Source: Hordeum vulgare subsp. vulgare (lineage: Eukaryota > Streptophyta > Magnoliopsida > Poales > Poaceae). From it: a stretch of 64,000 nucleotides of DNA. The stretch is taken from assembly GCF_904849725.1 (NCBI RefSeq), contig NC_058518.1, forward strand, positions 13,226,147-13,290,146, read 5' to 3'. The position numbers were made by a program, and so were the translations under genes. The notes under the pieces are model-generated. The model was not told where the DNA came from, searched no databases, and worked only from the letters and a program-made list of their open reading frames with translations. The first letter of the stretch is position 1. The number at the start of each line of letters is the position of its first letter. Shown piece after piece: positions 44,649 to 58,059 of the stretch.

Positions 44649-46469
44649 TGTTGGAATTATGCCCTAGAGGCAATAATAAATGTATAGTTATTATTATAAT
44701 TCCTGTATCAAGATAATAGTTTATTATCCATGCTATAATTGTATTGAATGAAGACTCATTTACATGTGTGGATACATAGACAAAACACCGTCCCTAGCAT
44801 GCCTCTAGTTGGCTAGCCAGTTGATCGATGATAGTCAGTGTCTTCTGATTATAAACAAGGTGTTGTTGCTTGATAACCGGATCACGTCATTGGGAGAATC
44901 ACGTGATGGACTAGACCCAAACTAATAGACGTAGCATGTTGATCGTGTCATTTTGTTGCTACTGTTTTCTGCGTGTCAAGTATTTATTCCTATGACCATG
45001 AGATCATATAACTCACTGACACCGGAGGAATGCTTTGTGTGTATCAAACGTCGCAACGTAACTGGGTGACTATAAAGATGCTCTACAGGTATCTCCGAAG
45101 GTGTTAGTTGAGTTAGTATGGATCAAGACTGGGATTTGTCACTCCGTGTGACGGAGAGGTATCTCGGGGCCCACTCGGTAATACAACATCACACACAAGC
45201 CTTGCAAGCAATGTAACTTAGTGTAAGTTGCGGGATCTTGTATTACGGAACGAGTAAAGAGACTTGCCGGTAAACGAGGTTGAAATAGGTATACGGATAC
45301 TGACGATCGAATCTCGGGCAAGTAACGTACCGAAGGACAAAGGGAATGACATACGGGATTATACGAATCCTTGGCACTGAGGTTCAAACGATAAGATCTT
45401 CGTAGAATATGTAGGATCCAATATGGGCATCCAGGTCCCGCTATTGGATATTGACCGAGGAGTCTCTCGGGTCATGTCTACATAGTTCTCGAACCCGCAG
45501 GGTCTGCACACTTAAGGTTCGACGTTGTTTTATGCGTAATTGAGTTATATGGTTGGTTACCGAATGTTGTTCGGAGTCCCGGATGAGATCACAGACGTCA
45601 CGAGGGTTTCCGGAATAGTCCGGAAACGAAGATTGATATATAGGATGACCTCATTTGATTACCGGAAAGTTTTTCGGAGTTACCGGGAATGTACCGGGAA
45701 TGACGAATGGGTTCCGGGAGTTCACCGGAGGGGGGCAACCCACTCCGGGGAAGCCCATAGGTATTTGGGGGTTCACACCAGCCCTTAGTGGGCTGGTGGG
45801 ACAGCCCACCAATCCCCTATGCGCCAAGAAAGAAAAAAATCAAAGGAAAAAAAAAGGAAGAAGTGAGAAGGGGGAAGGACTCCCTCCCACCAAACCAAGT
45901 AGGACTCGGTTTGGGGGGGGGAGAGTCCTCCCCCCTGGCTCGGCCGACCCCTTGGGGATCCCTTGGACCCCAAGGCAAGGTCCCCCTCCCTCCTCCTATA
46001 TATATGGGGCTTTTAGGGCAGATTTGAGACGACTTTCTCACGGCTGCCCGACCACATACCTCCATAGTTTTTCCTCTAGATCGCGTTTCTGCGGAGCTCG
46101 GGCGGAGCCCTGCTGAGACGAGATCATCACCAACCTCCGGAGCGCCGTCACGCTGCCGGAGAACTCTTCTACCTCTCCGTCTCTCTTGCTGGATCAAGAA
46201 GGCCAAGATCATCGTCGAGCTGTACGTGTCCTGAACGCGGAGGTGCCGTCCGTTCGGTACTAGATCGTGGGACTGATCGCGGGATTGTTCGCGGGGCGGA
46301 TCGAGGGACGTGAGGACGTTCCACTACATCAACCGCGTTCTCTAACGCTTCTGCTGTACGATCTACAAGGGTACGTAGATCACTCATCCCCTCTCGTAGA
46401 TGGACATCACCATGATAGGTCTTCGTGCGCGTAGGAAATTTTTTGTTTCCCATGCGACGTTCCCCATCA
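44649..46469 (+). repeat. 5' LTR of the inner BARE element
   Basis: Starts TGTTGGAATTATGCCC and ends CCCCATCA; the 3' LTR ends CCCCAACA. It contains a TATA region near 45997-46005 and G- and A-runs that differ in length from the 3' LTR. Confidence 0.93.
45997..46005 (+). promoter_or_regulatory. TATA box of the inner BARE 5' LTR
   Basis: The sequence tatatatat follows cctcctcc, in the same place as in the other BARE LTRs of the window. It would drive the genomic transcript; the transcription start has not been shown. Confidence 0.6.
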
Positions 46470-46470
46470 G

Positions 46471-46483
46471 TGGCATCATGAGC
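46471..46483 (+). promoter_or_regulatory. Primer-binding site of the inner BARE element
   Basis: The sequence tggcatcatgagc starts one base after the LTR and resembles the methionine-tRNA site found in this family. The outer BARE has lost this segment. Confidence 0.7.
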
Positions 46484-47723
46484 TAGGTTCATGCGTAGAT
46501 GTCTTCTCGAGTAGAACACAAAAGGTTTTGTGGGCGGTGATGTGCGTTTTGCTGCCCTCCTTAGTCTTTCTTGATTCCGCGGTATTGTTGGATTGAAGCG
46601 GCTTGGACCGACATTACTCGTACGCTTACGAGAGACTGGTTTCATCGTTACGAGTAACCCCCTTTGCTCAAAGATGACTGGCAAGTGACGGTTTCTCCAA
46701 CTTTAGTTGAATCGGATTTGACCGAGGAGGTCCTTGGATGAGGTTAAATAGCAACTCATATATCTCCGTTGTGGTGTTTGCGTAAGTAAGATGCGATCCT
46801 ACTAGATACCCTTGGTCACCACGTAAAACATGCAACAACAAAATTAGAGGACGTCTAACTTGTTTTTGCAGGGTATGATTGTGATGTGATATGGCCAACG
46901 ATGTGATGTGATATATTGGATGTATGAGATGATCATGTTGTAATAGAAATATCGACTTGCATGTCGATGGTACGGCAACCGGCAGGAGCCATAGGGTTGT
47001 CTTTATACTAACATATGTGCTTGCAGATGCGTTTACTATTTTGCTAGGATGTAGCTTTAGTAGTGATAGCATAAGTAGCACGACAACCACGATGGCAACA
47101 CGTTGATGGATGATCATGGTGTGGCGCCGGTGACAAGAAGATCGTGCCGGTGCTTTGGTGATGGAGATCAAGAAGCACGTGATGATGGCCATATCATGTC
47201 ACCTATGAATTGCATGTGATGTTAATCCTTTTTGCACCTTATTTTGCTTAGAACGACGGTAGCATTATGAGGTGATCTCTCACTAAAATTTCAAGACGAA
47301 ATTGTGTTCTCCCCGACTGTGCACCGTTGCTACAGTTCGTCGTTTCGAGACACCACGTGATGATCGGGTGTGATAGACTCAACGTTCACATACAACAGGT
47401 GCAAAACAGTTGCGCAAGCGGAACACTCGGGTTAAGCTTGACGAGCCTAGCATGTGCAGACATGGCCTCGGAACACATGAGACCGAAAGGTCGATCATGA
47501 ATCATATAGTTGATATGATTAGCATAGGGATGCTTACCACTGAAACTATTCTCGACTCACGTGATGATCGGACTTGGGATAGTGTAAGTGGATCATGAAC
47601 CACTCAAATGACTAGAGAGATGTACTTTTTGAGTGGGAGTTTAGCGTATAATTTGATTAAGTTGAACTCTAATTATCTTGAACATAGTCTAAGTCCACTT
47701 TGAATATATTTGTGTTGTAGATC
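46484..47723 (+). other. Untranslated leader of the inner BARE element
   Basis: About 1.24 kb without a conserved frame, closely matched by 58060-59201 in the outer element. BARE-family leaders are long and are thought to carry packaging and dimerisation signals. The minus-strand frame at 46668-47192 is a chance frame. Confidence 0.75.
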
Positions 47724-50700
47724 ATGGCTCACGCAAGTGTCATCCTGAATTTTAATACGTTCCTAGAGAAAGCTAAGTTGAAAGATGATGGAAGCAACTT
47801 TGTAGACTGGGCTCGTAATCTTAAGCTAATCTTACAAGTTGGAAAGAAGGATTATGTCCTTAATGCTGCGCTAGGAGATGAACCACCCGCTACGGCTGAT
47901 CAGGATGTTAAGAACGCTTGGTTAGCACGTAAGGAGGACTACTCAATAGTTCAATGTGCAGTCTTGTATGGCTTGGAGCCGGGACTTCAACGTCGCTTTG
48001 AGCGTCATGGAGCATTTGAGATGTTCCAGGAGTTGAAGTTTATCTTTCAGAAGAACGCCCGGATCGAGAGGTATGATACCTCCGATAAATTCTATGCTTG
48101 CAAGATGGAGGAAAACTCGTCTGTCAGTGAACATGTGCTCAAAATGTCTGGGTACTCAAACCGTCTAGCTGAACTGGGGATTGAACTCCCGCAAGAAGCT
48201 ATCACTGACAGAATCCTCCAATCACTGCCGCCAAGCTATAAAGGCTTTGTGTTGAACTACAACATGCAAGGGATGAACAAGTCTCCCGGCGAGTTGTTTG
48301 CGATGCTGAAAGTCGCAGAGTCTGAACTCCGTAAAGAGCATCAAGTGTTGATGGTGAGCAAGACCACTAGTTTCAAGAGAAACGGCAAAGGCAAGAAGGG
48401 CAATTCGAAGAAGAGCGGCAAGCCTGTTGCCAATCCGCCGAAGAAACCCAAGGCTGGACCTAAGCCTGAAACAGAGTGCTTCTATTGCAAGGGTATGGGT
48501 CACTGGAAGCGCAATTGCCCCAAGTATCTGGCAGATAAGAAGGCGGGCAAAGAAAAATCAGGTATATTTGATATACATGTTATTGATGTGTACTTAACCG
48601 GCTCTCGTAGTAGTGCCTGGGTATTCGATACCGGTTCTGTTGCTCACATTTGCAACTCGAAGCAGGAACTGCGGAATAGACGAAGGCTGGCAAAAGACGA
48701 AGTGACGATGCGCGTAGGAAACGGTTCCAAGGTTGATGCAATCGCCGTCGGCACCGTGTCACTTCAACTACCATCGGGATTAGTGATGAACTTAAATCAT
48801 TGTTATTTAGTGCCTGCGTTGAGCATGAACATTATATCTGGATCTTGTTTATTGCGAGACGGTTACTCTTTTAAGTCAGAGAATAATGGTTGTTCTATTT
48901 CTATGAGTAACATCTTTTATGGTCATGCACCGAATGTGAGAGGATTGTTCATATTGAATCTCGATAGCAATACGCATATACATAACACTGAGACCAAAAG
49001 AGTTAGAGTTAACAATGATAGCGCCATATTTTTGTGGCACTACCGCTTAGGTCATATTGGTGTAAAGCGCATGAAGAAACTCCATGCTGATGGACTTTGG
49101 GAGTCACTTGACTTTGATTCACTTGACACGTGCGAACCATGCCTCATGGGCAAGATGACTAAAACTCCGTTCTCCGGAACAATGGAGCGTGCAAGTGACT
49201 TGTTGGAAATCATACATACCGATGTGTGTGGTCCAATGAGCGTGGAGGCACGCGGCGGATATCGTTATTTTCTCACCTTCACTGACGATTTAAGTAGATA
49301 TGGTTATGTCTACTTGATGAAGCACAAGTCTGAAACATTTGAAAAGTTCAAGCAATTTCAGAGTGAAGTGGAAAATCATCGTAACAAGAAGATCAAGTTC
49401 CTACGGTCTGATCGTGGGGGTGAATATCTAAGTTTCGAGTTTGGTACTCACTTAAGACAATGTGGAATTGTTTCACAGTTAACACCGCCTGGAACACCAC
49501 AGCGTAATGGTGTGTCCGAACGTCGTAATCGTACTTTGTTGGAGATGGTGCGATCTATGATGTCTCTTACTGATTTGCCGTTATCATTTTGGGGTTATGC
49601 ATTAGAAACAGCTGCATTCACTTTAAATAGGGCACCATCAAAATCCGTTGAGACGACACCATACGAACTGTGGTATGGCAAAAGACCAAAGTTGTCGTTT
49701 CTTAAAGTTTGGGGATGTGATGCTTATGTCAAAAAGCTTCAGCCTGAAAAACTGGAACCCAAAGCGGAAAAATGCGTCTTCATAGGTTACCCAAAAGAGA
49801 CAGTTGGGTACGCCTTCTATCTCAAATCCGAAGGCAAAGTGTTTGTTGCTAAGAACGGAACTTTTCTCGAGAAGGAGTTTCTCTCGAGAGAATTGAGTGG
49901 GAGGAAGATAGAACTTGACGAGGTTGTCGAACCTCTCATCCCTCTGGATGGTGGCGCAGGGCAAGGGGAAACCTCTGTCATTGCGACGCCGGTTGAGGAG
50001 GAAGTTAATGATGATGATCATGAAACTCCAGTTCAAGTTTCTGTTGAACCACGCAGGTCAACGAGATCACGCGCTGCTCCAGAGTGGTACGGTAATCCCG
50101 TCTTATCAATCATGTTGTTAGACAACAATGAACCTGCAAATTATGAAGAAGCAATGGTGGGCTCAGATTCCAACAAATGGCTAGAAGCCATGAAATCCGA
50201 GATAGGATCCATGTATGAGAACAAAGTGTGGACTTTGGAGATACTGCCTGAGGGCCGCAAGGCTATTCAGAACAAATGGATCTTTAAGAAGAAGACGGAC
50301 GCTGACGGTAATGTGATCGTTTATAAAGCTCGACTTGTGGCAAAGGGTTTTTCACAAGTTCCAGGAATTGACTACGATGAGACTTTCTCTCCCGTAGCGA
50401 TGCTTAAGTCCGTTAGAATCATGTTAGCAATAGCTGCATTTTTCGATTATGAAATCTGGCAGATGGATGTCAAAACGGCGTTCTTAACGGTTTCCTTAAG
50501 AAAGAGTTGTCTATGATGCAACCCGAAGGTTTTGTCGATCCTAAAAATGCTGACAAGGTATGCAAGCTCCAGCGATCCATTTATGGACTGGTGCAAGCAT
50601 CTCGGAGTTGGAACAAGCGCTTTGATGAGGTGATCAAAGCATTTCGGTTTATACAAGTGGTTGGAGAATCTTGTATTTACAAGAAAGTGAGTGGGAGCTC

Positions 50701-51703
50701 TGTGGCGTTTCTAATATTATATGTGGATGACATATTACTGATTGGAAACAACGTAGAGCTTTTGGAGAGCATAAAAGGTTACTTGAATAAAAGTTTCTCT
50801 ATGAAGGACCTAGGAGAAGCTGCTTACATTCTAGGCATTAAGATCTATAGGGATAGATCAAAACGCCTGATAGGACTTTCACAAAGCACATACCTTGATA
50901 AAGTTTTGAAGAGGTTCAAAATGGAACAGTCCAAGAAAGGGTTCTTGCCAGTGTTACAAGGTACGGGATTGAGTAAGACTCAGTGCCCAACAACTAATGA
51001 AGATAGAGAGCATATGCGCTCCGTCCCCTATGCATCAGCCATAGGCTCTATCATGTATGCAATGCTGTGCACTAGACCGGATGTTAGCCTGGCCATAAGT
51101 ATGGCAGGTAGGTTCCAGAGTAATCCAGGAGTGGATCACTGGACGGCGGTCAAGAATATCCTGAAGTACCTGAAAAGGACTAAGGAGATGTTTCTCGTGT
51201 ATGGAGGTGACGAAGAGCTCGCCGTAAAAGGTTACGTCGATGCAAGCTTTGACACAGATCCGGACGACTCTAAGTCGCAAACCGGATACGTATTTATTCT
51301 TAATGGGGGTGCAGTAAGCTGGTGCAGTTCCAAGCAAAGCGTCGTAGCAGATTCTACATGTGAAGCGGAGTACATGGCTGCCTCGGAGGCGGCTAAGGAG
51401 GGTGTCTGGATGAAGCAGTTCATGACGGATCTTGGAGTGGTGCCAAGTGCACTGGATCCAATAACCTTGTTCTGTGACAACACTGGTGCCATTGCCTTAG
51501 CAAAGGAACCAAGGTTTCACAAGAAGACCAGACACATCAAACGACGCTTCAACCTCATCCGCGACTACGTCGAGGAGGAGGACCTAAATATATGCAAAGT
51601 GCACACGGATCTGAATGTAGCAGACCCGCTGACTAAACCTCTTCCACGACCAAAACATGATCGACACCAGAACTGTATGGGTGTTAGATTTATTACAATG
51701 TAA
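47724..51703 (+). pseudogene. BARE/Angela gag-pol polyprotein with one frameshift
   Basis: The start ATG heads MAHASVILNFNTFLEKAKL, the usual BARE gag start. Visible in order: gag (about 20-230); zinc knuckle CFYCKGMGHWKRNC (about 252-265); protease WVFDTGS (about 299-305); GAG-pre-integrase LWHYRLGHIG (about 437); integrase D500, D563, E599 with exact DX35E spacing; then reverse transcriptase. One T is missing in gcgttcttaacgg near 50482 compared with the outer element, which shifts the frame to a stop at 50514-50516. The next frame, open to 51703, carries the RT catalytic YVDD (50720-50731) and RNase H motifs KGYVDAS, CEAEY and FCDNTGAI. Apart from this single-base loss it looks intact. Confidence 0.92.
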
Positions 51704-51744
51704 TTCACATGGTGATGTGAGGGCTAGATTATTGACTCTAGTGC

Positions 51745-51754
51745 AAGTGGGAGA
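51745..51754 (+). promoter_or_regulatory. Polypurine tract of the inner BARE element
   Basis: The sequence aagtgggaga directly before the 3' LTR (one C between) is the plus-strand priming site typical of this family. Confidence 0.75.
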
Positions 51755-51755
51755 C

Positions 51756-53579
51756 TGTTGGAATTATGCCCTAGAGGCAATAATAAATGTATAGTTATTA
51801 TTATAATTCCTGTATCAAGATAATAGTTTATTATCCATGCTATAATTGTATTGAATGAAGACTCATTTACATGTGTGGATACATAGACAAAACACCGTCC
51901 CTAGCATGCCTCTAGTTGGCTAGCCAGTTGATCGATGATAGTCAGTGTCTTCTGATTATAAACAAGGTGTTGTTGCTTGATAACTGGATCACGTCATTGG
52001 GAGAATCACGTGATGGACTAGACCCAAACTAATAGACGTAGCATGTTGATCGTGTCATTTTGTTGCTACTGTTTTCTGCGTGTCAAGTATTTATTCCTAT
52101 GACCATGAGATCATATAACTCACTGACACCGGAGGAATGCTTTGTGTGTATCAAACGTCGCAACGTAACTGGGTGACTATAAAGATGCTCTACAGGTATC
52201 TCCGAAGGTGTTAGTTGAGTTAGTATGGATCAAGACTGGGATTTGTCACTCCGTGTGACGGAGAGGTATCTCGGGGCCCACTCGGTAATACAACATCACA
52301 CACAAGCCTTGCAAGCAATGTAACTTAGTGTAAGTTGCGGGATCTTGTATTACGGAACGAGTAAAGAGACTTGCCGGTAAACGAGGTTGAAATAGGTATA
52401 CGGATACTGACGATCGAATCTCGGGCAAGTAACGTACCGAAGGACAAAGGGAATGACATACGGGATTATACGAATCCTTGGCACTGAGGTTCAAATGATA
52501 AGATCTTCGTAGAATATGTAGGATCCAATATGGGCATCCAGGTCCCGCTATTGGATATTGACCGAGGAGTCTCTCGGGTCATGTCTACATAGTTCTCGAA
52601 CCCGCAGGGTCTGCACACTTAAGGTTCGACGTTGTTTTATGCGTATTTGAGTTATATGGTTGGTTACCGAATGTTGTTCGGAGTCCCGGATGAGATCACG
52701 GACGTCACGAGGGTTTCCGGAATAGTCCGGAAACAAAGATTGATATATAGGATGACCTCATTTGATTACCGGAAAGTTTTTCGGAGTTACCGGGAATGTA
52801 CCGGGAATGACGAATGGGTTCCGGGAGTTCACCGGAGGGGGGCAACCCACTCCGGGGAAGCCCATAGGTATTTGGGGGTTCACACCAGCCCTTAGTGGGC
52901 TGGTGGGACAGCCCACCAATCCCCTATGCGCCAAGAAAGAAAAAAATCAAAGGAAAGAAAAAAAAAGGAAGAAGTGAGAAGGGGGAAGGACTCCCTCCCA
53001 CCAAACCAAGTAGGACTCGGTTTGGGGGGGGAGAGTCCGCCCCCCTGGCTCGGCCGACCCCTTGGGGATCCCTTGGACCCCAAGGCAAGGTCCCCCTCCC
53101 TCCTCCTATATATATGGGGCTTTTAGGGCAGATTTGAGACGACTTTCTCACGGCTGCCCGACCACATACCTCCATAGTTTTTCCTCTAGATCGCGTTTCT
53201 GCGGAGCTCGGGCGGAGCCCTGCTGAGACGAGATCATCACCAACCTCCAGAGCGCCGTCACGCTGCCGGAGAACTCTTCTACCTCTCCGTCTCTCTTGCT
53301 GGATCAAGAAGGCCGAGATCATCGTCGAGCTGTACGTGTGCTGAACGCGGAGGTGCCGTCCGTTCGGTACTAGATCGTGGGACTGATCGCGGGATTGTTC
53401 ACGGGGCGGATCGAGGGACGTGAGGACGTTCCACTACATCAACCGCGTTCTCTAACGCTTCTGCTGTACGATCTACAAGGGTACGTAGATCACTCATCCC
53501 CTCTCGTAGATGGACATCACCATGATAGGTCTTCGTGCGCGTAGGAAAATTTTTGTTTCCCATGCGACGTTCCCCAACA
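51756..53579 (+). repeat. 3' LTR of the inner BARE element
   Basis: 1824 bp, nearly identical to the 5' LTR. Differences include the length of an A-run near 52955, of a G-run near 53022, and a handful of transitions. TATA at about 53107-53115. It is followed by the target duplication gtatc. Confidence 0.93.
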
Positions 53580-53584
53580 GTATC

Positions 53585-56500
53585 AAGACTAGCAAAGCTT
53601 AATGGGTGAGGCATGGTTAAGTGGTGAGGTTGCAGCAGCGACTAAGCATATATCTGGTGGCTAAACTTACGAGTACCAGAAATAAGAGGGGGAAGATCTA
53701 CGCATAACGGACGTGAACTACTGATGATCAAATGAATGATCCTGAACACCTACCTACGTCAGACATAACCCCACCGTGTCCTCGACCGGAGAAGGAACTC
53801 ACGAAAGAGAGAGTCACGGTTACGCACCCAGTTGGCATATTTTAATTAAGTTAACTTCAAGTTATCTAGAACCAGTGTTAAACAAAGTTTCCACGTTGCC
53901 ACATAACCGCGGGCACGGCTTTCCGAAAGATTTAACCCTGCAGGGATGCTCCAACTAGTCCATCACAAATTACCACAAGCCGCATAGAAATCCTCAATCA
54001 CGAAGCTCGCGATCTCGTCGGATTCCCTAGTGGAAAACCTCAACTCTGAGATTACCCAAAGCATCACCGGAATCCCGATGCACAAGATATCTCGTCAAAG
54101 GTAAAACTAATCCAGCAAGGCCGCCCGACGTGTCGACGATCCCGATAGGAGTCGCGTACCTCGTTCTCAGGACACGACGGATGGGTCACACTAGGAGTAC
54201 CAAACCTCGGGTTGCCCCGCGGTGGTCCCGTAGTCTGCCAATTTGGACCAACACTCATGAGGAGCACTGGCCCGGGGGTTGATTAAAATAGTCCGCGGGT
54301 GCCGGCGGGTCCCTATGCAATTTTATTAGGTGATTAGGCAAATGTAGTACCAAAGTTGGGCCTTGCCAGACCAGTCTTAATCTAAAACGAATTATCAAGG
54401 GGGCCCCCATAACAACCCCGATCGTGTTAGGAGCGCTTATTTATGGAACATAACACCGGTAGCCGGTAACTAAAAGGGGGCAAAGGTGGAACAAAACACG
54501 AGGCTAGAAAGGCCGAGCCTTCCACCTTTTACCAAGTATATAGGTGCATTAAATTAGATAGCATTAATATGGTGATATAACAAGGAACCCATGCTTTGCA
54601 TGGAAGCAACTGCCCTGCAACTAGCAATGCTATCAACAGGGTTAAGCAAGTAGTAACATAGCCAAACAGTGGTTTGCTAGGTTGAACAGGTTGAAGGTTT
54701 CATGGCATTGTTGAGAGGCTGAAATTTAACATGTGGTAGGCAAGGAGACATAAACGGTAGAAGCGATAAAACTAGCATAGCGATGATAGTAATGGTATCT
54801 GGGGAAACGATCATCTTGCCTGAGATCCCGCTTGGAAGAAGAATGCCTCCGTGAAGCAGACGAGCCGACGTAGTCGAACGGGTCCTCACATCCGACACGC
54901 TTGCGGAACTCTATCGATACGGAGGAAACGGAGACAAGCATCAACACACGATATTCATCATATGATGCACAACGCATATGATGCATGAGCTACTGAATAC
55001 ATGCAAGTCACGGCATGACAAATCACACAATCAAACACTACACATTAAGTGAAGTTCAATATGCACGAGTTGCATATTGACGAAACTCCACGGTAGTTAT
55101 TTAGTTCACTCCCGGTTATTTACACGGCAATGTTAATGTTGTTAAACATGCAAGAGGTGGAGCGGGAATTAAACTACCTACCTAGACATTTTAAATGAGG
55201 TCGGAAATGATATATAGCATCTCCGAGACGACCTCACAAGTTAATTTACAATTCTGTCCAGATCTGATCTAATGCATATAATTGGTTGTTAAACAGCAAA
55301 ACAAATAGGTTCACGTGATTCTACGCGTCAAGGCAAGCAATCTACACGTAAAGAACATCTCCAACGGAGCTACGGATCAAAAGATACAAGCACCGCAAGA
55401 TATGATGGCATGAATGCAAAATGTGTGCAACGGCGGCTACGAGCACTTCAAAACAAACAACCAGCAAGAGAAAATGAAACTACACGAGATTCTAAGAAAG
55501 TTTCAGGTAGGACATGACCAAATCGGAGCTACGGTTCGGAAACTACGAGCAAAACAAGAAAACGCTACAATCTGCCCAAAAACAGCCACATAGCATATTC
55601 AACGCCTCACAACTTCGGCTACCCAACTCCGATAAGCTCAAGCAAGGCATGGCACGGAAGAGGGCAAGAAGCACTTCTACGAACAGCTAACAACAACTAG
55701 CATGGCAGCACGGAGCACTAGGAAAATAAGTCGCAGAATGACATCTCACACACTATTTCAGACTTAGTGAAAATAACACCTCCTGAAAGTGCACTTTTCA
55801 GCCTGAAGGCATATTGACAGCAGCAAAACCTATAGCTACAGGACTCCAAATGGCATGAAACTTAACAGCATGCTAGAGAAACATAAGGGGAACAACTAAC
55901 TCCATTGGGCCAACCTCATAAGAGCTACAGATCACAAGATGCAAGCAAGACAAGACAGCAACAAAATAATAACAGATTCCAGACTTAGAAATATTTCAGC
56001 TCCTCTAAAACAGCACTATTCAAGCAACTTGAGGGCAGTCAAACAACACCTAAACATGCATTTCTATTGCAACTAAAAATACCAGGGGCTGAACAAAACA
56101 CCCAAGATCAACTCTCCAGTTGACAACTAATTCAAACAAGGCCCGGAATAAAACCTACGGATTAAACAAAAGGGCTTCACGACAAAATATCTCGCGAACT
56201 AACTTCCTCAAAACCTAAAAATAATTGCACAGAAAAATCCACTGGATTTTTCTACCCCGGAAACATATATAATATGTGGGGTTTGCAACACAAAATAACG
56301 CTACACAATAAAGCGGGAGAATAACCTAGACACGAAAAAAATAATCTAACGGGCAATCCCTACACGCAAAAATACACTTGACCGCTCTAAAATACCTAGA
56401 ATAAAGGTCCCTAAAACATGGACATTAAATCTATGGCATACGGGCAATCTGGATACGCTCGAAAATAAACTACGGAATGGATCCTAGCTAATCAGCACGT

Positions 56501-58054
56501 AAAACAAAGCATTAGACACCCTAAACAGCGTTAAAAAAATATGCATGTTGGATAAACGTGTTCTACTCGCGAAGCTACCCCAAAACGATATATAACACGC
56601 GTCGTTCCGACTTACGGGTAAAAAGATACGGCCATTTTAATATTCGGCTAAAAACTGGAATTTATTAATTCCGAAAATTCCTATTGACTAACGGGCCTAT
56701 CAAGGGGCGCAATATAATGAAAAAGTGCCCAGGCGGAGGAATTTCACCTCGGCCACTTGGGCCGGCCTTGAGAGGAGGGCAGCCGGCCTGGAGGTTGCTG
56801 GGCCGAAGGCCTCGAGGCGGTCCCGGGGCGAGGCTGAGGCGCTGTGGGAGCCGGGCCTCGCAGGGGAACGAGGCCGGGGGAATGGGCCGGCCGAGGCAGG
56901 CCGCGTCGCTGGGATGGCCCAGGCACCCGACGTGGAGGGGAACGAGCGCTCCTGCTCGCCCCTTGCACGAACCCTGGCGGCGGCCGGCCTGCGCAGAGCC
57001 CCTCGACGGCGAGGACCGGCGGCACGGTGGGAGGCGCGGGGGCGAGTGGACCCGGCCGGGATCCACCGGATCTGGAGGGGGGGAAGGATCGGCCGGCGCT
57101 CCGGCGAGCGCTCGAGGCGGCGGCCGGCGGGGATCTGCGGGGAACGGCGCGAGGCGGCCGGGGCTGGGCGCCGGCGGCTGCTGGCGGCCGGAGGAAGGCG
57201 CGGGCCCCGACGAGCTACCGGCGGCGGTTGGCGGCGGGGTCCGGCAGCGGCGGCTGCTGGCCGGCGGCGGCGGTCGGGGACGCCCGGGGAGCTCCACTGC
57301 AGGTCGGGGCGGCGGTGGCTCGGGCTTTCGCGGCGGCGGCTCGGGCCAGGGCGGGCCGCGCGCGGGCCTAGCGGGCCGGCGGCGGGAGGAGGGAGGCAGG
57401 TGGGAGGAGAGAGGCTAGGGTTTGGTGGGGTGCGGAAATTGAGGAGGATTTTGAGGAAGACTGTCTAAAAATTAAGGAGGGGGTTTATATAGACAAATGG
57501 GGGGCTCGGTTAACCGGAATTTCGTTCCGGATCCAACCGCGTGGTCGGATTCGGACGATTCCGGACGCGGGTACGGGTACGCGGCCGTGTTGTGTAGACA
57601 TCCGGAGACGAGAGGGAGAGCGGGCGGCGCGGCACGAGTTTTTAAAACACCGCCAGACGTCCGACGGTAGACCGAATACGGTGCCGCTACGGGCGACCGT
57701 TCAGGAACCAGACGGTCTCCGATCACGACGAAATTCAACAGGCAGCCTCGCTATAACTAATCACGACCGCACGTCAAATCTCAACCCGATCAGAAAGAGT
57801 TTTTAAACGCACTTTAAAAACAGGGTTTCGACGGTGCCGCGGGCGCGTGCGAGTGCGGTCGGACTCAGAACGGATGACGACGAGAACCGGCAACTCCTAA
57901 CGGATGCAAGTTTTGAAAACTGGCGGCAACGGAGATGCCGATGCAATGCAGATGATGCGCATGATGCGATGATGATGCGGCAACTGAAAATTCCCACACG
58001 ATGAAAACGGAAAGAAAGGGGAAGCTTCTGGAACGTCGGACTCGGGCTGTCACA
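53585..58054 (-). repeat. Main part of the inverted Sukkula-type solo LTR
   Basis: Read in reverse this continues the LTR from the 44208-44648 piece, with tatcaagactagcaaag directly after the duplicated gtatc. It is collinear with 12331-15690 but includes about 1.1 kb more (around 55100-56650) that the 5' LTR of the LARD lacks. Confidence 0.85.
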
Positions 58055-58059
58055 CCGCG

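Larger units (their letters stand above)
44649..53579 (+). mobile_element. Inner complete BARE/WIS/Angela Ty1-copia element
   Basis: 8931 bp with two LTRs of 1821 and 1824 bp that differ at about a dozen positions, TG...CA ends, and the 5-bp target duplication gtatc (44644-44648 and 53580-53584). It has a primer-binding site, a 1.25-kb leader, one gag-pol reading region with a single frameshift, and a polypurine tract. At a rate of 1.3e-8 per site per year, which is often used for grass LTRs, about 0.6% divergence would mean roughly 0.2-0.25 million years. It sits inside the Sukkula solo LTR and is the youngest layer of the nest. Confidence 0.93.
44208..58054 (-). mobile_element. Inverted Sukkula-type solo LTR, split by inner BARE
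   Basis: The left end tgtcacgccgagatgcgacc and right end gggctgtcaca are the two termini of a Sukkula LTR read in reverse. They are flanked by the 5-bp duplication ccgcg (44203-44207 and 58055-58059). Without the inner BARE the LTR is about 4.9 kb. No interior sequence is present, so it is a solo LTR left by LTR-LTR recombination. The GC-rich block at 56700-57470 gives long overlapping frames on both strands that are not genes. Confidence 0.87.

Noticed and set aside
46668..47192. Minus-strand 174-residue frame in the BARE leader
   Set aside because: It is antisense to the leader and is broken in the outer copy (58145-58655).
56665..57468. Frames of 210-247 residues, Arg/Gly/Ala-rich
   Set aside because: Same LTR block in the inverted solo LTR. 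Frames differ from the other copies and have no motif, so they are not genes.
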